Source of the DNA: an uncultured Collinsella sp.
Lineage (GTDB): Bacteria; Actinomycetota; Coriobacteriia; Coriobacteriales; Coriobacteriaceae
Length of the DNA: 21,657 nt
Direction of reading: 5' to 3'
Assembly (NCBI GenBank): GCA_902494585.1
Contig: CABUUD010000023.1
Span: 1-21,657 of the forward strand
A model generated the notes under the pieces. It did no database searches and had not been told where the DNA came from. It saw nothing but the letters and a program-made list of their open reading frames with translations. Below are positions 1 to 7,842 of this stretch, in pieces. Within the stretch, counting starts at the first letter, position 1. Every line of letters starts with the position of its first letter. The position numbers were made by a program, and so were the translations under genes.

Positions 1-46
1 AGAGTACTGCGGGGTCAGCCCGTGGGAGGCCAGGGCGCCGCTGACC
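1..46 (+). rRNA. 5S ribosomal RNA, 3' end only (5' part lies outside the window)
   Basis: The first 46 bases match the conserved 3' third of bacterial 5S rRNA. They contain AGTACTGCGGGG, then GCCCGTGGGAG, then GGGCGCCGC, ending in the 3' strand of helix I (GCCGCTGACC). This order (helix IV/V region, then closing helix) is typical of actinobacterial 5S. The 5' half and the pairing strand of helix I are off the left edge, so the exact 3' end is an estimate. A strong terminator 37 bases further on fits the end of a 16S-23S-5S operon entering from the left. No open reading frame explains this stretch. Confidence 0.85.
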
Positions 47-82
47 GGTGGACGGCACCGAGCCGCCATTGGGAATGTAGAA

Positions 83-112
83 GGGGGAGGCCTCGCGGCC
101 TCCCCCTTTTTT
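83..112 (+). terminator. Intrinsic terminator of the rRNA operon
   Basis: A perfect 10-bp GC-rich stem (GGGGGAGGCC at 83-92 with GGCCTCCCCC at 97-106) closes a TCGC tetraloop and is followed directly by six Ts (107-112). This is a textbook Rho-independent terminator. It lies just after the 5S rRNA end and before coaE. Confidence 0.93.
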
Positions 113-180
113 GCGTTTGATTGAGAGTTGTAGTACAAGAATTCGCCTTTGTTTAGCTTGTCTTACTGTTTGGCTGTAAT

Positions 181-211
181 TTGAGTCCTTCTTTTGTATT
201 TGCGCGATAAT
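181..211 (+). promoter_or_regulatory. Candidate sigma-70-type promoter for coaE
   Basis: TTGAGT (181-186, 4 of 6 to the -35 consensus) and GATAAT (206-211, 5 of 6 to the -10 consensus) are 19 bases apart, slightly long. The region between the rRNA terminator and coaE is noticeably AT-rich, as expected for a promoter. Transcription would begin near 218, just before the AGGGAGG ribosome binding site at 228-234. Confidence 0.45.
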
Positions 212-239
212 AACTCCCATTGGCGTTAGGGAGGACTTG

Positions 240-881
240 ATGTTTACCGTTTTTGTCTTGGGCAATATTGCTTCGGGTAAGTCGACTGCCTGCCGCTATC
301 TCGAATCTCGTGGCGCCATGCTTATTGATTTGGATGAGCTTGCCAAATCGCTTTATGTGCCAGGCTCCGATATCGTCAATGCCCTCGCGGAAGAATTCGG
401 TTGGGACATTCTGGACGGGGAGGGCGGCATTCGCCGCAATGTCCTCGCTGCTCGAGCTTTCGCTTCTCCTGATACAGTTGCGCGGCTCAATGGTATCGTT
501 CATCCAGTTCTCATCGAACAACTGTCACTGAGGATTCTTGATCCGGTTTGCTGCACGGTTTCGTCCCCCCGTTATCCCTTTGCGGTTGTCGAGGTTTCTG
601 CTCCGACTGGTTTTGAGGACGCTTTTGGCCTTGCTGATGAAATTCTGGTTATCAGCGCTCCTTTAGCAGTTCGTCGCGAGCGTGCCGTTCATCGTGGTAT
701 GGAGCCCTCTGATTTTGATGCTCGCTCTGCATGCCAACCTGATGAGGCTTCGCTTTGCAATCTCGCTACGACGGTAATCGATAATGCGGCAGGCGATAAT
801 TCGCTCTTTGAACAACTGGACGCATGGCTTGCGCGCCATGGCTTCGGGGATGTAGCGGATAAGGAGGAGGCCGATGTCTAA
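240..881 (+). CDS. coaE: Dephospho-CoA kinase
   Basis: This enzyme phosphorylates the ribose 3'-OH of dephospho-CoA with ATP, the last step of coenzyme A synthesis in the cytoplasm. The 213-residue product is close to the family's usual 200 or so. Visible are an N-terminal P-loop (GNIASGKST, residues 8-16), the LIDLDELAK strand with D30 and D32 matching the family's DADxIAR region, and the conserved HP pair (H88-P89). A lid-like stretch (PLAVRRERAVHRG, 141-153) and the late DNAAGDNSLFEQL segment also fit. I chose ATG 240 over an in-frame TTG at 237 because AGGGAGG (228-234) is spaced 5 bases from the ATG but only 2 from the TTG. Some motifs diverge: the P-loop is usually GGIGSGKS, and the PLLFE motif reads APTGFE. 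The 3' end overlaps the next gene by 8 bases, so the two are probably co-translated. Confidence 0.85.
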   Translation: MFTVFVLGNIASGKSTACRYLESRGAMLIDLDELAKSLYVPGSDIVNALAEEFGWDILDGEGGIRRNVLAARAFASPDTVARLNGIVHPVLIEQLSLRILDPVCCTVSSPRYPFAVVEVSAPTGFEDAFGLADEILVISAPLAVRRERAVHRGMEPSDFDARSACQPDEASLCNLATTVIDNAAGDNSLFEQLDAWLARHGFGDVADKEEADV

Positions 882-1455
882 GACACGTTTCTTTACGTGG
901 TATCGCGTGGCGTCACTTGCCGTTGTGTTCGTCTTCGGCCTTATCTCCCTCGTGTATTCGTATGCTCCTGCTGCTTTCTTTAAGCCCCTGTATCCGATTG
1001 ACTACGAGGTGTATGTAAAGCAATCCAGCATTTCGCATAACCTGGATCCGTATCTGGTGTGCGCTGTCATTAAGTCGGAATCGAATTGGGATCCCGAGGC
1101 CGAGTCGAGTCAGGGTGCTCAGGGATTGATGCAGCTGATGCCCGAGACTGCCCAGGATATGATCGCCAAGGGCCTTGTCGACGGTGGCGAGTATTTGGCC
1201 GACAACCTTAACGATCCGGCTACGAATATCGAGTTTGGCTGCGCATACCTCTCGTATCTTCTAACCTATTTCAACGGGTCGACGGACAGTGCCATTGCCG
1301 CCTATAACGCCGGCATGGGCAATGTCGACGGATGGGCGCAGCAGAGCACGTCGCTTCATAATGCAATCACCTTTCCCGAGACGCAGGCTTATCTGATTCG
1401 CGTCAATAATGCCTGGGTTCGATATAAGACCCTCTATCCCGACCAGTTCGTATAG
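874..1455 (+). CDS. Membrane-anchored lytic transglycosylase (SLT / goose-lysozyme-like fold)
   Basis: The predicted role is to cleave the MurNAc-GlcNAc bond of peptidoglycan, forming 1,6-anhydro-MurNAc, outside the membrane. The 193-residue protein begins with a short basic tail and one hydrophobic segment (about 12-31), an uncleaved anchor or signal peptide. The SLT domain fills about 45-185: the ES motif in VIKSESNWDP gives E69 as the likely catalytic acid, followed by GLMQLMP (84-90) and AYNAG (143-147), all diagnostic of the Slt family. There is no LysM or other wall-binding domain, so it is a minimal enzyme, like the small transglycosylases common in Gram-positives. ATG 874 lies inside the end of coaE and is preceded by AAGGAGGAGG (861-870). 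Substrate class is confident from motifs; its physiological role is not known. Confidence 0.92.
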   Translation: MSKTRFFTWYRVASLAVVFVFGLISLVYSYAPAAFFKPLYPIDYEVYVKQSSISHNLDPYLVCAVIKSESNWDPEAESSQGAQGLMQLMPETAQDMIAKGLVDGGEYLADNLNDPATNIEFGCAYLSYLLTYFNGSTDSAIAAYNAGMGNVDGWAQQSTSLHNAITFPETQAYLIRVNNAWVRYKTLYPDQFV

Positions 1456-1475
1456 GACTATGCCTGCCGCCTGCG

Positions 1476-1481
1476 TATACT
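1476..1481 (+). promoter_or_regulatory. Candidate -10 box for uvrB
   Basis: TATACT matches the -10 consensus at 5 of 6 positions, 26 bases upstream of the preferred uvrB start. No good -35 hexamer is visible, so read-through from the transglycosylase gene may also contribute. If used, transcription starts near 1488 and would exclude the upstream in-frame ATG at 1486. Confidence 0.4.
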
Positions 1482-1506
1482 GCAGATGTATGAGATAGGA
1501 GTATCC

Positions 1507-3747
1507 ATGGCGGATTTTGAAGTTGAGCGTGTTGGCGGAGAGCTCAAACGTTTTGGCGTTGAGGGCTCTGATGTGCCGTTTAAGGTCGTGTCTCCCTATG
1601 AGCCTGCAGGTTCCCAGCCGAAGGCCATTGAGTCGCTTGTGCAGGGCGTGAGGGACGGAGACCGCTATCAGGTTTTGCTTGGCGTGACCGGTTCGGGCAA
1701 GACCTTTACCATGGCCAAGACCATCGAAGCTCTCGGTAAGCCAACGCTGGTCATGGCCCCCAACAAAACCCTCGCTGCCCAGCTTGCGAGCGAGCTCAGA
1801 GAATTCTTTCCCAACAACGCCGTGGTCTACTTCGTCTCGTACTACGACTACTATCAGCCCGAGGCATATGTACCGCAGAGTGATACGTATATCGAGAAAG
1901 ACTCCTCGATTAACGAAGAGGTCGAGATGCTGCGCCATCAGGCAACGGCATCGCTGCTTTCTCGACGCGATGTGATTGTCGTCGCATCGGTCTCGTGCAT
2001 CTATGGCATCGGTTCTCCCGAGGACTATGCGGGCTTGGCACCGAACGTCGATAAGAAGGTGCCGCTCGAGCGCGATGACTTTATCCATGCGCTCATCGAC
2101 ATTCAATATGATCGCAATGACTATGATTTGGCGCGCGGTACCTTCCGCGTGCGTGGTGATGTCGTCGACGTGTATCCGCCTTATGCGGAGCATCCGTTGC
2201 GGTTTGAGTTCTTTGGTGACGAGGTCGAGCTGATTGCCGAGATCGACGAGGTCACCGGCGAGATGCTTCGTGAGTACGAGGCTATTCCCGTGTGGCCGGC
2301 CTCGCACTACGTGACCGAGAAGCCCAAGGTCAAGGCGGCTCTGAAATCGATCAGCGAAGAGTGCGAGAAGCGTGTGGCCGAGCTCAAGGCGACCGACAAG
2401 TTGCTCGAGGCACAACGCCTGCAGCAGCGTACCGATTATGATCTCGAGATGCTCGAGACCATGGGTTTTTGCAACGGCATCGAGAACTACTCGCGTCATT
2501 TGGACGGGCGCAAGCCGGGCGAGCCGCCGTTTACCCTGATTGATTACTTTCCCAAGGACATGCTCTGCATCATCGACGAGAGCCATGTGACGGTGCCGCA
2601 GATTCGCGGTATGCATGAAGGCGACCGATCGCGCAAAGTTACGCTTGTTGAGCACGGTTTTCGTCTTCCGTCAGCGCTCGACAACCGTCCGCTTCGCTTC
2701 GATGAGTTTGAGGCAAGGATTCCGCAGTTTATCTACGTTTCGGCCACGCCGGGTGACTATGAGTTGCGCGTGAGTCAAAACGATGTTGAACAGATCATTC
2801 GACCGACCGGTCTGCTCGACCCCAAAATTGACGTGCGTCCGGTTCGCGGCCAGATTGATGATCTTGAGGATGAGATTCGCGAGCGCGTTGCCCGCAAGGA
2901 GCGCGTGCTGGTGACCACGTTGACCAAGCGCATGGCCGAGGACCTGACCGACCATCTGCTCGACGCGGGCATTAAGGTCAATTACATGCACTCTGATACG
3001 GCGACAATGGACCGTGTCGAGATCCTGCGAACGCTGCGCGAGGGCAAAATTGATGTTCTGGTGGGCATCAATCTGCTGCGCGAGGGCCTGGATCTCCCCG
3101 AGGTCTCGCTGGTGGCGATTCTCGATGCCGACAAGGAAGGTTTTTTGCGCAACCGCCGTTCGCTGATTCAGACGATTGGTCGTGCGGCCCGTAATGCCGA
3201 CGGCGAAGTCATTATGTATGCAGACGTCGTGACCGATTCGATGAGAGAGGCAATCGACGAGACGCAGCGCCGACGCGAGATTCAGATGGCATATAACGAA
3301 GAGCACGGCATTGTGCCCAAGACAGTGCGCAAGGCCATCAACGACATCTCAAGTTTTATTGCCGAGGCCGAAAAAACCGTGGGTTCCAAGGGGCGCGCGA
3401 AGGGCGACTCTCTTGGCCATGGCGCATTCTATACGCCCGATGAGTCGGGTGTGGGCGGCGTGCCGGAAACGGTGGCGCCCGAGCAGACACTTGCGGAGCA
3501 GTTGGAAGAACTGCCGCATGACGAGCTTGTGCGGATCGTCGAAACCATGGAAGAGGACATGCGTAACGCTTCTGCCGCCATGGACTTTGAGGAGGCGGCG
3601 CGCCTGCGCGATGCCGTCGTTCAGATTCGGGCGATGCTCGAGGGTGCGTCTGAGGACGAGACGATCGAGCGCTTACGTTCGCAGGCCCGCAAGGGTTCCA
3701 CGTTCGCATCGGGCAGAAAACGCCAGGGTGCACGGTTTAAGAAATAG
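1507..3747 (+). CDS. uvrB: UvrABC excinuclease subunit B
   Basis: UvrB is the damage-verifying helicase-like subunit of nucleotide excision repair; it is loaded by UvrA and then recruits UvrC. The 746-residue product has Walker A GVTGSGKT (59-66), the damage-gripping beta-hairpin rich in tyrosine (YYDYYQPEAYVPQSDTY, about 112-128), the DESH helicase motif II (357-360), the motif VI sequence QTIGRAARN (about 555) and a C-terminal UVR motif that binds UvrC (about 674-711). Family members are usually 660-700 residues; this one has about 25 extra N-terminal residues and a longer linker before the UVR motif. ATG 1507 is preferred over in-frame ATG 1486 because ATAGGAG (1495-1501) is spaced 5 bases from it. 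No LexA box was found upstream, in contrast to uvrA. Confidence 0.98.
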   Translation: MADFEVERVGGELKRFGVEGSDVPFKVVSPYEPAGSQPKAIESLVQGVRDGDRYQVLLGVTGSGKTFTMAKTIEALGKPTLVMAPNKTLAAQLASELREFFPNNAVVYFVSYYDYYQPEAYVPQSDTYIEKDSSINEEVEMLRHQATASLLSRRDVIVVASVSCIYGIGSPEDYAGLAPNVDKKVPLERDDFIHALIDIQYDRNDYDLARGTFRVRGDVVDVYPPYAEHPLRFEFFGDEVELIAEIDEVTGEMLREYEAIPVWPASHYVTEKPKVKAALKSISEECEKRVAELKATDKLLEAQRLQQRTDYDLEMLETMGFCNGIENYSRHLDGRKPGEPPFTLIDYFPKDMLCIIDESHVTVPQIRGMHEGDRSRKVTLVEHGFRLPSALDNRPLRFDEFEARIPQFIYVSATPGDYELRVSQNDVEQIIRPTGLLDPKIDVRPVRGQIDDLEDEIRERVARKERVLVTTLTKRMAEDLTDHLLDAGIKVNYMHSDTATMDRVEILRTLREGKIDVLVGINLLREGLDLPEVSLVAILDADKEGFLRNRRSLIQTIGRAARNADGEVIMYADVVTDSMREAIDETQRRREIQMAYNEEHGIVPKTVRKAINDISSFIAEAEKTVGSKGRAKGDSLGHGAFYTPDESGVGGVPETVAPEQTLAEQLEELPHDELVRIVETMEEDMRNASAAMDFEEAARLRDAVVQIRAMLEGASEDETIERLRSQARKGSTFASGRKRQGARFKK

Positions 3748-3752
3748 CGAAC

Positions 3753-3793
3753 AGGCCCCGTGTTCCCTGTGGAGCTCGGGGCCTATGTCTTTT
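3753..3793 (+). terminator. Likely intrinsic terminator after uvrB
   Basis: AGGCCCCG (3753-3760) pairs perfectly with CGGGGCCT (3777-3784) around a 16-base loop that can form a small inner TCC/GGA stem. TCTTTT follows at 3788-3793. It starts 5 bases after the uvrB stop and separates uvrB from a convergent gene ending at 3813. The T-run is short and offset by three bases, so strength is uncertain. Confidence 0.65.
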
Positions 3794-3812
3794 GCGCGCT
3801 GGAATTCGTGCG

Positions 3813-5453
3813 TTAGAGGTCTGCGATCAGGGCTTCAGCACAACGGATGCCATCGGTGGCGGCGCTCATGATTCCGCCGGCATATCCGGCTCCCTCGCCG
3901 CAGGGGTAGAGCCCCGGGGTCGATACGGCGTGGCATTGCCGGTCTCGAGTAACGGTGACCGGAGAGCTCGAGCGTGTCTCAACACCGGTGAGGACGGCAT
4001 CGGGATGGTCGTAGCCACGCAGTTTTTTGCCGAGCAAGGGAATTCCAAGACGAAGCGACTCGATGATATGTTGCGGCAATGACTCATCGATTGCTGTCCA
4101 AGTCACGCCGAGCGGATAGGTGGGCTTTACCTTGCCGCATGCTGTGCTGGCGCGTTCTGCGAGGAAATCGCCGACGAGCTGTGCCGGTGCGCTCCAGTTG
4201 GAGCCGCCAAGGCGATAGGCAGCCCGCTCGCAGATACGCTGGAGTTCTACGCCTGCAAGAGGATCGTCGCTGGGGAGATCGTCGGGCGTGACGTTAACGA
4301 GGAGGGCGGCGTTTGCGTTGCGGCCGGCGCGGGCGTTGAGGCTGGCGCCGTTGACGCACAGATGGCCGGGCTCTGAAGAGGCGGCGACAACCTGTCCGCC
4401 GGGACACATGCAGAATGAGAACACGCTGCGATCGTTGGGAAGATGGGCAACGAGCTTATAGGGGGCCGCTCCGAGCGCGGGATAACCCGCCGCGGGGCCA
4501 TATTGCGCCCGATCGATATCACGTTGCGGGTGTTCGATGCGAACGCCCATGGCAAACGTCTTTTGAGCGAGGGCGACATCATGGGTTTTGAGAACCTCGA
4601 ATACGTCGCGGGCAGAATGACCGCAAGCGAGAATGAGATGCTTTGTGTTGATTGACTCGCTTGTCGTGTCCTGAGACGATTGGATGTCGATACCGACAAT
4701 GGCACCAGATGTATCAGTGCGAATGTCAACGAGTTTCGTTCGATAGCGAACGGTCCCTCCGAGCTGTTCAATGCGTTGGGAGATGCTGGTAACGACGGCG
4801 GGGAGGATGTCGGAGCCAATGTGCGGCTTTGCATCCCATAGAATATCGCGGGGAGCTCCCGCTTCGACGAAGGTCTCGAGGACCAGCCGATGGGCTGGAT
4901 TCTTGGTTCCCGTATTGAGCTTGCCATCCGAGAACGTACCCGCGCCGCCTAAGCCAAATTGAATGTTGCTCTCGGGATCTAGGATGCGTTCTTTGAGAAA
5001 AAGATCGATGGCCCGTGAGCGGCGAAGGGCCGGATCGCCGCGCTCGATGAGCAAGGGCTTGAGGCCTGCTTCGGCAAGGGCAAGTGCTGCAAAAAGGCCG
5101 GCGCATCCGGCTCCAACGACGATGGGGCGTTCGTCAGGCGCTGCGACAACGGGGGAGGGGAACGAGGGCGGTTCGGCTTCTATCATGCGGATGTGCGAGC
5201 GGTCGTGGTCGGAAATACCATCGATGGCGATTTGTTCAAGACAAGGGGTCGAAAGCTCGACGCGGAAGCTCAAGATAAAATGGACGTCTCGTTTTTTGCG
5301 GGCATCGATTGACTTGCGATGGAGTTCGATAGTCTTGATTTGGGAGTCCTTGCACCGAAGGGCTCGCTTGACAGCGCGTCTGCCAACGGCAAGCCAGGCG
5401 TTTTCGTCGCGAGCGTCATCAAGTGACGCATGGACTTGGGTGATTTCGATCAT
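3813..5453 (-). CDS. FAD-dependent oxidoreductase of the COG2509 family (function unknown)
   Basis: The 546-residue protein belongs to the uncharacterised NAD/FAD-utilising dehydrogenase family. An N-terminal domain of about 105 residues (starting MIEITQVHAS) precedes a Rossmann FAD site, PIVVGAGCAGLFAALALAEAG (about 110-130, GxGxxG pattern). Next come the family signature NIQFGLGGAGTFSDGKLNTG (about 163-182) and the C-terminal FAD-closing motif GEGAGYAGGIMSAATDG. The start at 5453 (ATG) is chosen because AAGGAG (complement of 5460-5465) sits 6 bases upstream; the reading frame stays open for 77 more codons but those residues look like read-through composition. It is the last gene of a three-gene reverse-strand block, 80 bases after the preceding flavoprotein. 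The substrate cannot be deduced. Confidence 0.9.
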   Translation of the reverse strand: MIEITQVHASLDDARDENAWLAVGRRAVKRALRCKDSQIKTIELHRKSIDARKKRDVHFILSFRVELSTPCLEQIAIDGISDHDRSHIRMIEAEPPSFPSPVVAAPDERPIVVGAGCAGLFAALALAEAGLKPLLIERGDPALRRSRAIDLFLKERILDPESNIQFGLGGAGTFSDGKLNTGTKNPAHRLVLETFVEAGAPRDILWDAKPHIGSDILPAVVTSISQRIEQLGGTVRYRTKLVDIRTDTSGAIVGIDIQSSQDTTSESINTKHLILACGHSARDVFEVLKTHDVALAQKTFAMGVRIEHPQRDIDRAQYGPAAGYPALGAAPYKLVAHLPNDRSVFSFCMCPGGQVVAASSEPGHLCVNGASLNARAGRNANAALLVNVTPDDLPSDDPLAGVELQRICERAAYRLGGSNWSAPAQLVGDFLAERASTACGKVKPTYPLGVTWTAIDESLPQHIIESLRLGIPLLGKKLRGYDHPDAVLTGVETRSSSPVTVTRDRQCHAVSTPGLYPCGEGAGYAGGIMSAATDGIRCAEALIADL

Positions 5454-5470
5454 CGAGGTCTCCTTAGATG

Positions 5471-5505
5471 CAAGAAAGGGGCCGCCCGGAAAGTTCAGAC
5501 GGCCC
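5471..5505 (-). terminator. Weak hairpin between the two flavoprotein genes (attenuator or terminator candidate)
   Basis: On the reverse strand GGGCCG (complement of 5500-5505) can pair with CGGCCC (complement of 5479-5484) around a 15-base loop, followed by CTTTCTTG. The T-run is interrupted. It may reduce transcription into the COG2509 gene rather than end it; the next ribosome binding site follows within about 10 bases. Confidence 0.35.
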
Positions 5506-5533
5506 GATTGCATTTTGATTATAGACTGCGTTG

Positions 5534-6805
5534 CTACAGGCTGCTTGCAGCGCGAACCCCCGATATCCAAGCCCATGCAAGGTTGAAGCCGCCGCAGTCG
5601 GCGTCGATGTCGAGCGCTTCGCCGCAGACGTAAAGCGGGGCGCCTGTGGCGTTGCTCACGCAAAGATCGGGTACCGAGACGCATTCGATAGATATGCCGC
5701 CACGCGTGACCTGTGCCGAGCGCTCCTCTGCCGTTCCTTCGACGGACAGTTTAAAGTGCTTGAGAATTGAGACCAGATGGATGACATCGCGCGAGCCGGG
5801 ATGGCACCGCTCGAATGCCGCACAAACGACGTGTGAGAGTTGCGGGGCGAGCATGCCGTCAAGCCAGTGGGAGTTTCGGGGCGAAAAATCGCCGAGCACT
5901 TTGACGCGCCGATTGAGCGTATCGAGCAGCTCGTCTTTGGAGAAATCTGGAAAGAAGTCGAGCAGAACAGTGTCGCCCTGGTTGATACGGCGAGAGAGAT
6001 TGAAGGCGGCGACGCCTGAGATGCCGAAGGCACGGAACAGCACTTCGCCGTCTTCTCGCCAGAGCTCTTCGTGACTGCGCGAGAGCGTTAAACGGGCTCG
6101 GACGCGCAGGCCATCCAGAGTTTTGAGTGCCGTCTGGTCGCCGACGACTGATGCCGATACGGGGCACAGGACAGGGCGCAGGGGCGCCAAGGGAAGGCTA
6201 AATACCTCGGCGATGCCGGTAGGGTCGCCGCCCGTAGCGATAACCACGGCCCTTGCCTGCAGGGTATCGCTCGTGCGAGGAGTATCGGCTAGCGCCTTTC
6301 GAAGCGAACGAAGCTCCGTCTTTCGGTCGCCGTGCTTTTTGGGTTTGAGTACATGAGCGGGACGATTGATCCGAAGCATCCAGCCTTCGGAAGCCTTATG
6401 AGCCGCAATTACGTTAGCCCCGCAGAGCTGGGTGATACCCAGACGCTCGCATGCATTGAGAAGCGCATCGCGCACCGACTCAGCGCGAAGGGAGTGCGGG
6501 TATAGGCGGCCTTCCTCGCGGATTGTCATGATGCCCAGCGAGGAGAAAAAACTCTCGAGATCTTGCTCGGGTTGGGGGCCCATGATGGATTCGACAAAGG
6601 CGGGGCGGTTATATCGCTGAACGTCGATGGATTCGTTTGAGAGGTTGCAGCGGCCGTTTCCGGTTGCGAGCAGCTTAAGACCGCAGGTGACGTCGCGCTC
6701 GATGACGCAGACGCTTTTGCCGACACGCGCCGCCGTAATGGCGGCAGCGAGGCCCGAGGCCCCGCCGCCGATCACCAAGACGTCATAGAAGGCGCTTGCG
6801 TTCAC
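5534..6805 (-). CDS. FAD-dependent oxidoreductase, HI0933/YhiN-type (aminoacetone-oxidase-like)
   Basis: The 423-residue product carries the hallmarks of the HI0933/BaiN-like flavoprotein family: an N-terminal dinucleotide-binding site VIGGGASGLAAAI (11-23), the signature LLATGNGRCNLSNE (about 45-58) and the C-terminal GEALDIDADCGGFNLAWAWISG, which closes the FAD pocket. Members are variously annotated as aminoacetone oxidase or bile-acid-related reductase; I cannot assign a substrate here. The start is GTG at 6805-6803, directly abutting the TAA of the upstream mrp gene, with only a weak GAGG five bases before it, so translation is probably coupled to mrp. Length agrees with the family's roughly 400-420 residues. 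Confidence 0.9.
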   Translation of the reverse strand: MNASAFYDVLVIGGGASGLAAAITAARVGKSVCVIERDVTCGLKLLATGNGRCNLSNESIDVQRYNRPAFVESIMGPQPEQDLESFFSSLGIMTIREEGRLYPHSLRAESVRDALLNACERLGITQLCGANVIAAHKASEGWMLRINRPAHVLKPKKHGDRKTELRSLRKALADTPRTSDTLQARAVVIATGGDPTGIAEVFSLPLAPLRPVLCPVSASVVGDQTALKTLDGLRVRARLTLSRSHEELWREDGEVLFRAFGISGVAAFNLSRRINQGDTVLLDFFPDFSKDELLDTLNRRVKVLGDFSPRNSHWLDGMLAPQLSHVVCAAFERCHPGSRDVIHLVSILKHFKLSVEGTAEERSAQVTRGGISIECVSVPDLCVSNATGAPLYVCGEALDIDADCGGFNLAWAWISGVRAASSL

Positions 6806-7636
6806 TTAGGCCTCGTCTGTCTCGTGTGGGGTGACGGCCTCAACGGCGGAGACGGCTTGGGGCAGCATGCCGGCGGGCAGCGCGGTTTCGACTTCTCCCT
6901 TGTCGCAGGCTTCGGCGAGCGCGGGATCGATGGGCAGCTGACCAAGGACGTCGAGATGATAGGTCTCGGCGACCTCGGGAAGCTTGCTCTTGCCGAAGAC
7001 CTCGATCTTCTTGCCGCAGTCGGGGCATTCGATATAGCTCATGTTCTCGACAATGCCCAGAATCGGAACGTTCATCTTCTCGGCCATGTTGACCGCCTTG
7101 GCGACGATCATCGAGACTAAGTCTTGCGGGCTCGTGACGATGACAATGCCATCGACGGGCAGTGACTGGAAGACGGTGAGCGCGACATCGCCCGTTCCTG
7201 GAGGCATGTCGACCAACAGGTAGTCGATGGGACCCCAAGAGGTTTCGCTCCAGAATTGCCTGATGGCGCCAGCGATGACCGGACCACGCCAGAGGACGGG
7301 ATCAGCCTCGTTTTGAAGCAGCAGGTTGGAGCTCATGACCTTGACGCCGTGCTCGGAGATCTCGGGCAGCATGAGGTTGCCGAGGGCATGGACATGGCGT
7401 CCGCTCATGCCGAACATTTTGGGGATGGAGGGGCCGGTGATGTCGGCGTCGAGAATGCCAACCTTGTTGCCGCGGCGGGCAAGCTCGGTTGCGATGGCAC
7501 CTGTCACAAACGACTTGCCGACGCCTCCCTTGCCGGAAAGCACGGCGATAACGCGCTTGACCTCTGACAGTGTATTCTCTTCAAATTGCGACGGCGTTGT
7601 TTGTCCGCCGGCTGCTTGTGCGTGCTCGCAACCCAT
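6806..7636 (-). CDS. mrp: Mrp/NBP35-family Fe-S cluster carrier ATPase
   Basis: Family members (Mrp/ApbC) hold and transfer Fe-S clusters to apo-proteins and hydrolyse ATP. The 276-residue protein has the deviant Walker A GKGGVGKS (35-42), DADITGPS (63-70), the switch region LLVDMPPGTGD (140-150) and the cluster-binding CPDC motif (C204, C207) in ENMSYIECPDCGKK. The N-terminal DUF59 domain of longer Mrp proteins is absent; instead there is a short tail with one cysteine (C3). The ATG at 7636 is chosen because AAGGAG (complement of 7643-7648) is 6 bases upstream; an open frame continues 29 codons further but crosses the predicted promoter. It leads a three-gene reverse-strand block with two flavoproteins. 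Fe-S carriage is a family inference. Confidence 0.93.
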   Translation of the reverse strand: MGCEHAQAAGGQTTPSQFEENTLSEVKRVIAVLSGKGGVGKSFVTGAIATELARRGNKVGILDADITGPSIPKMFGMSGRHVHALGNLMLPEISEHGVKVMSSNLLLQNEADPVLWRGPVIAGAIRQFWSETSWGPIDYLLVDMPPGTGDVALTVFQSLPVDGIVIVTSPQDLVSMIVAKAVNMAEKMNVPILGIVENMSYIECPDCGKKIEVFGKSKLPEVAETYHLDVLGQLPIDPALAEACDKGEVETALPAGMLPQAVSAVEAVTPHETDEA

Positions 7637-7659
7637 ATAAGACTCCTTATGAATTTTGC

Positions 7660-7675
7660 TGGGACCAGGGTCCCA
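7660..7675 (-). promoter_or_regulatory. Perfect hairpin in the mrp 5' leader
   Basis: Arms TGGGAC and GTCCCA (6 bp) flank a 4-base centre. The sequence lies between the predicted mrp promoter and its ribosome binding site. It lacks a T-run on either strand, so it is not a terminator; it could be an operator or a leader RNA hairpin. Confidence 0.4.
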
Positions 7676-7693
7676 CGATGTGACACGAGCGTC

Positions 7694-7723
7694 ATTGTAC
7701 CCTCGTTTGCGAGCAAGAGTCAT
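7694..7723 (-). promoter_or_regulatory. Candidate promoter for the mrp-flavoprotein block
   Basis: Read on the reverse strand, ATGACT (complement of 7718-7723, 4 of 6 to -35) and TACAAT (complement of 7694-7699, 5 of 6 to -10) are 18 bases apart. Transcription would start near 7687, giving a leader of about 50 bases before the mrp ATG. Confidence 0.5.
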
Positions 7724-7828
7724 TCGTGGTGAGCGGTGCGCGGGTGGCGTGCCTGGAGGGGACGCGGGACAATTAACCTACGAGCCTACGGAAGGAGACG
7801 GAGCAAAAGGTCTGCGAATCTTGTATTA

Positions 7829-7842
7829 CGAACATCTGTGCG
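7829..7842 (+). promoter_or_regulatory. Candidate LexA (SOS) box upstream of uvrA
   Basis: CGAACATCTGTGCG matches the Gram-positive/actinobacterial LexA palindrome CGAAC-N4-GTTCG with a single mismatch in the second half-site. It lies 62 bases before the uvrA start, in the region where the promoter should be. uvrA is a classic SOS gene, so position and sequence agree. The exact promoter is unclear; TAAACT at 7855-7860 is a possible -10 box. Confidence 0.6.

Noticed and set aside
1..60. End of a protein-coding gene at the left edge
   Set aside because: The sequence matches conserved 5S rRNA 3' elements and is followed by a perfect terminator; the frames give no recognisable protein end.
1261..2655. 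Reverse-strand open frame of 464 codons opposite uvrB
   Set aside because: uvrB is beyond doubt on the forward strand; the antisense product is rich in His, Arg and Leu and has no family signature.
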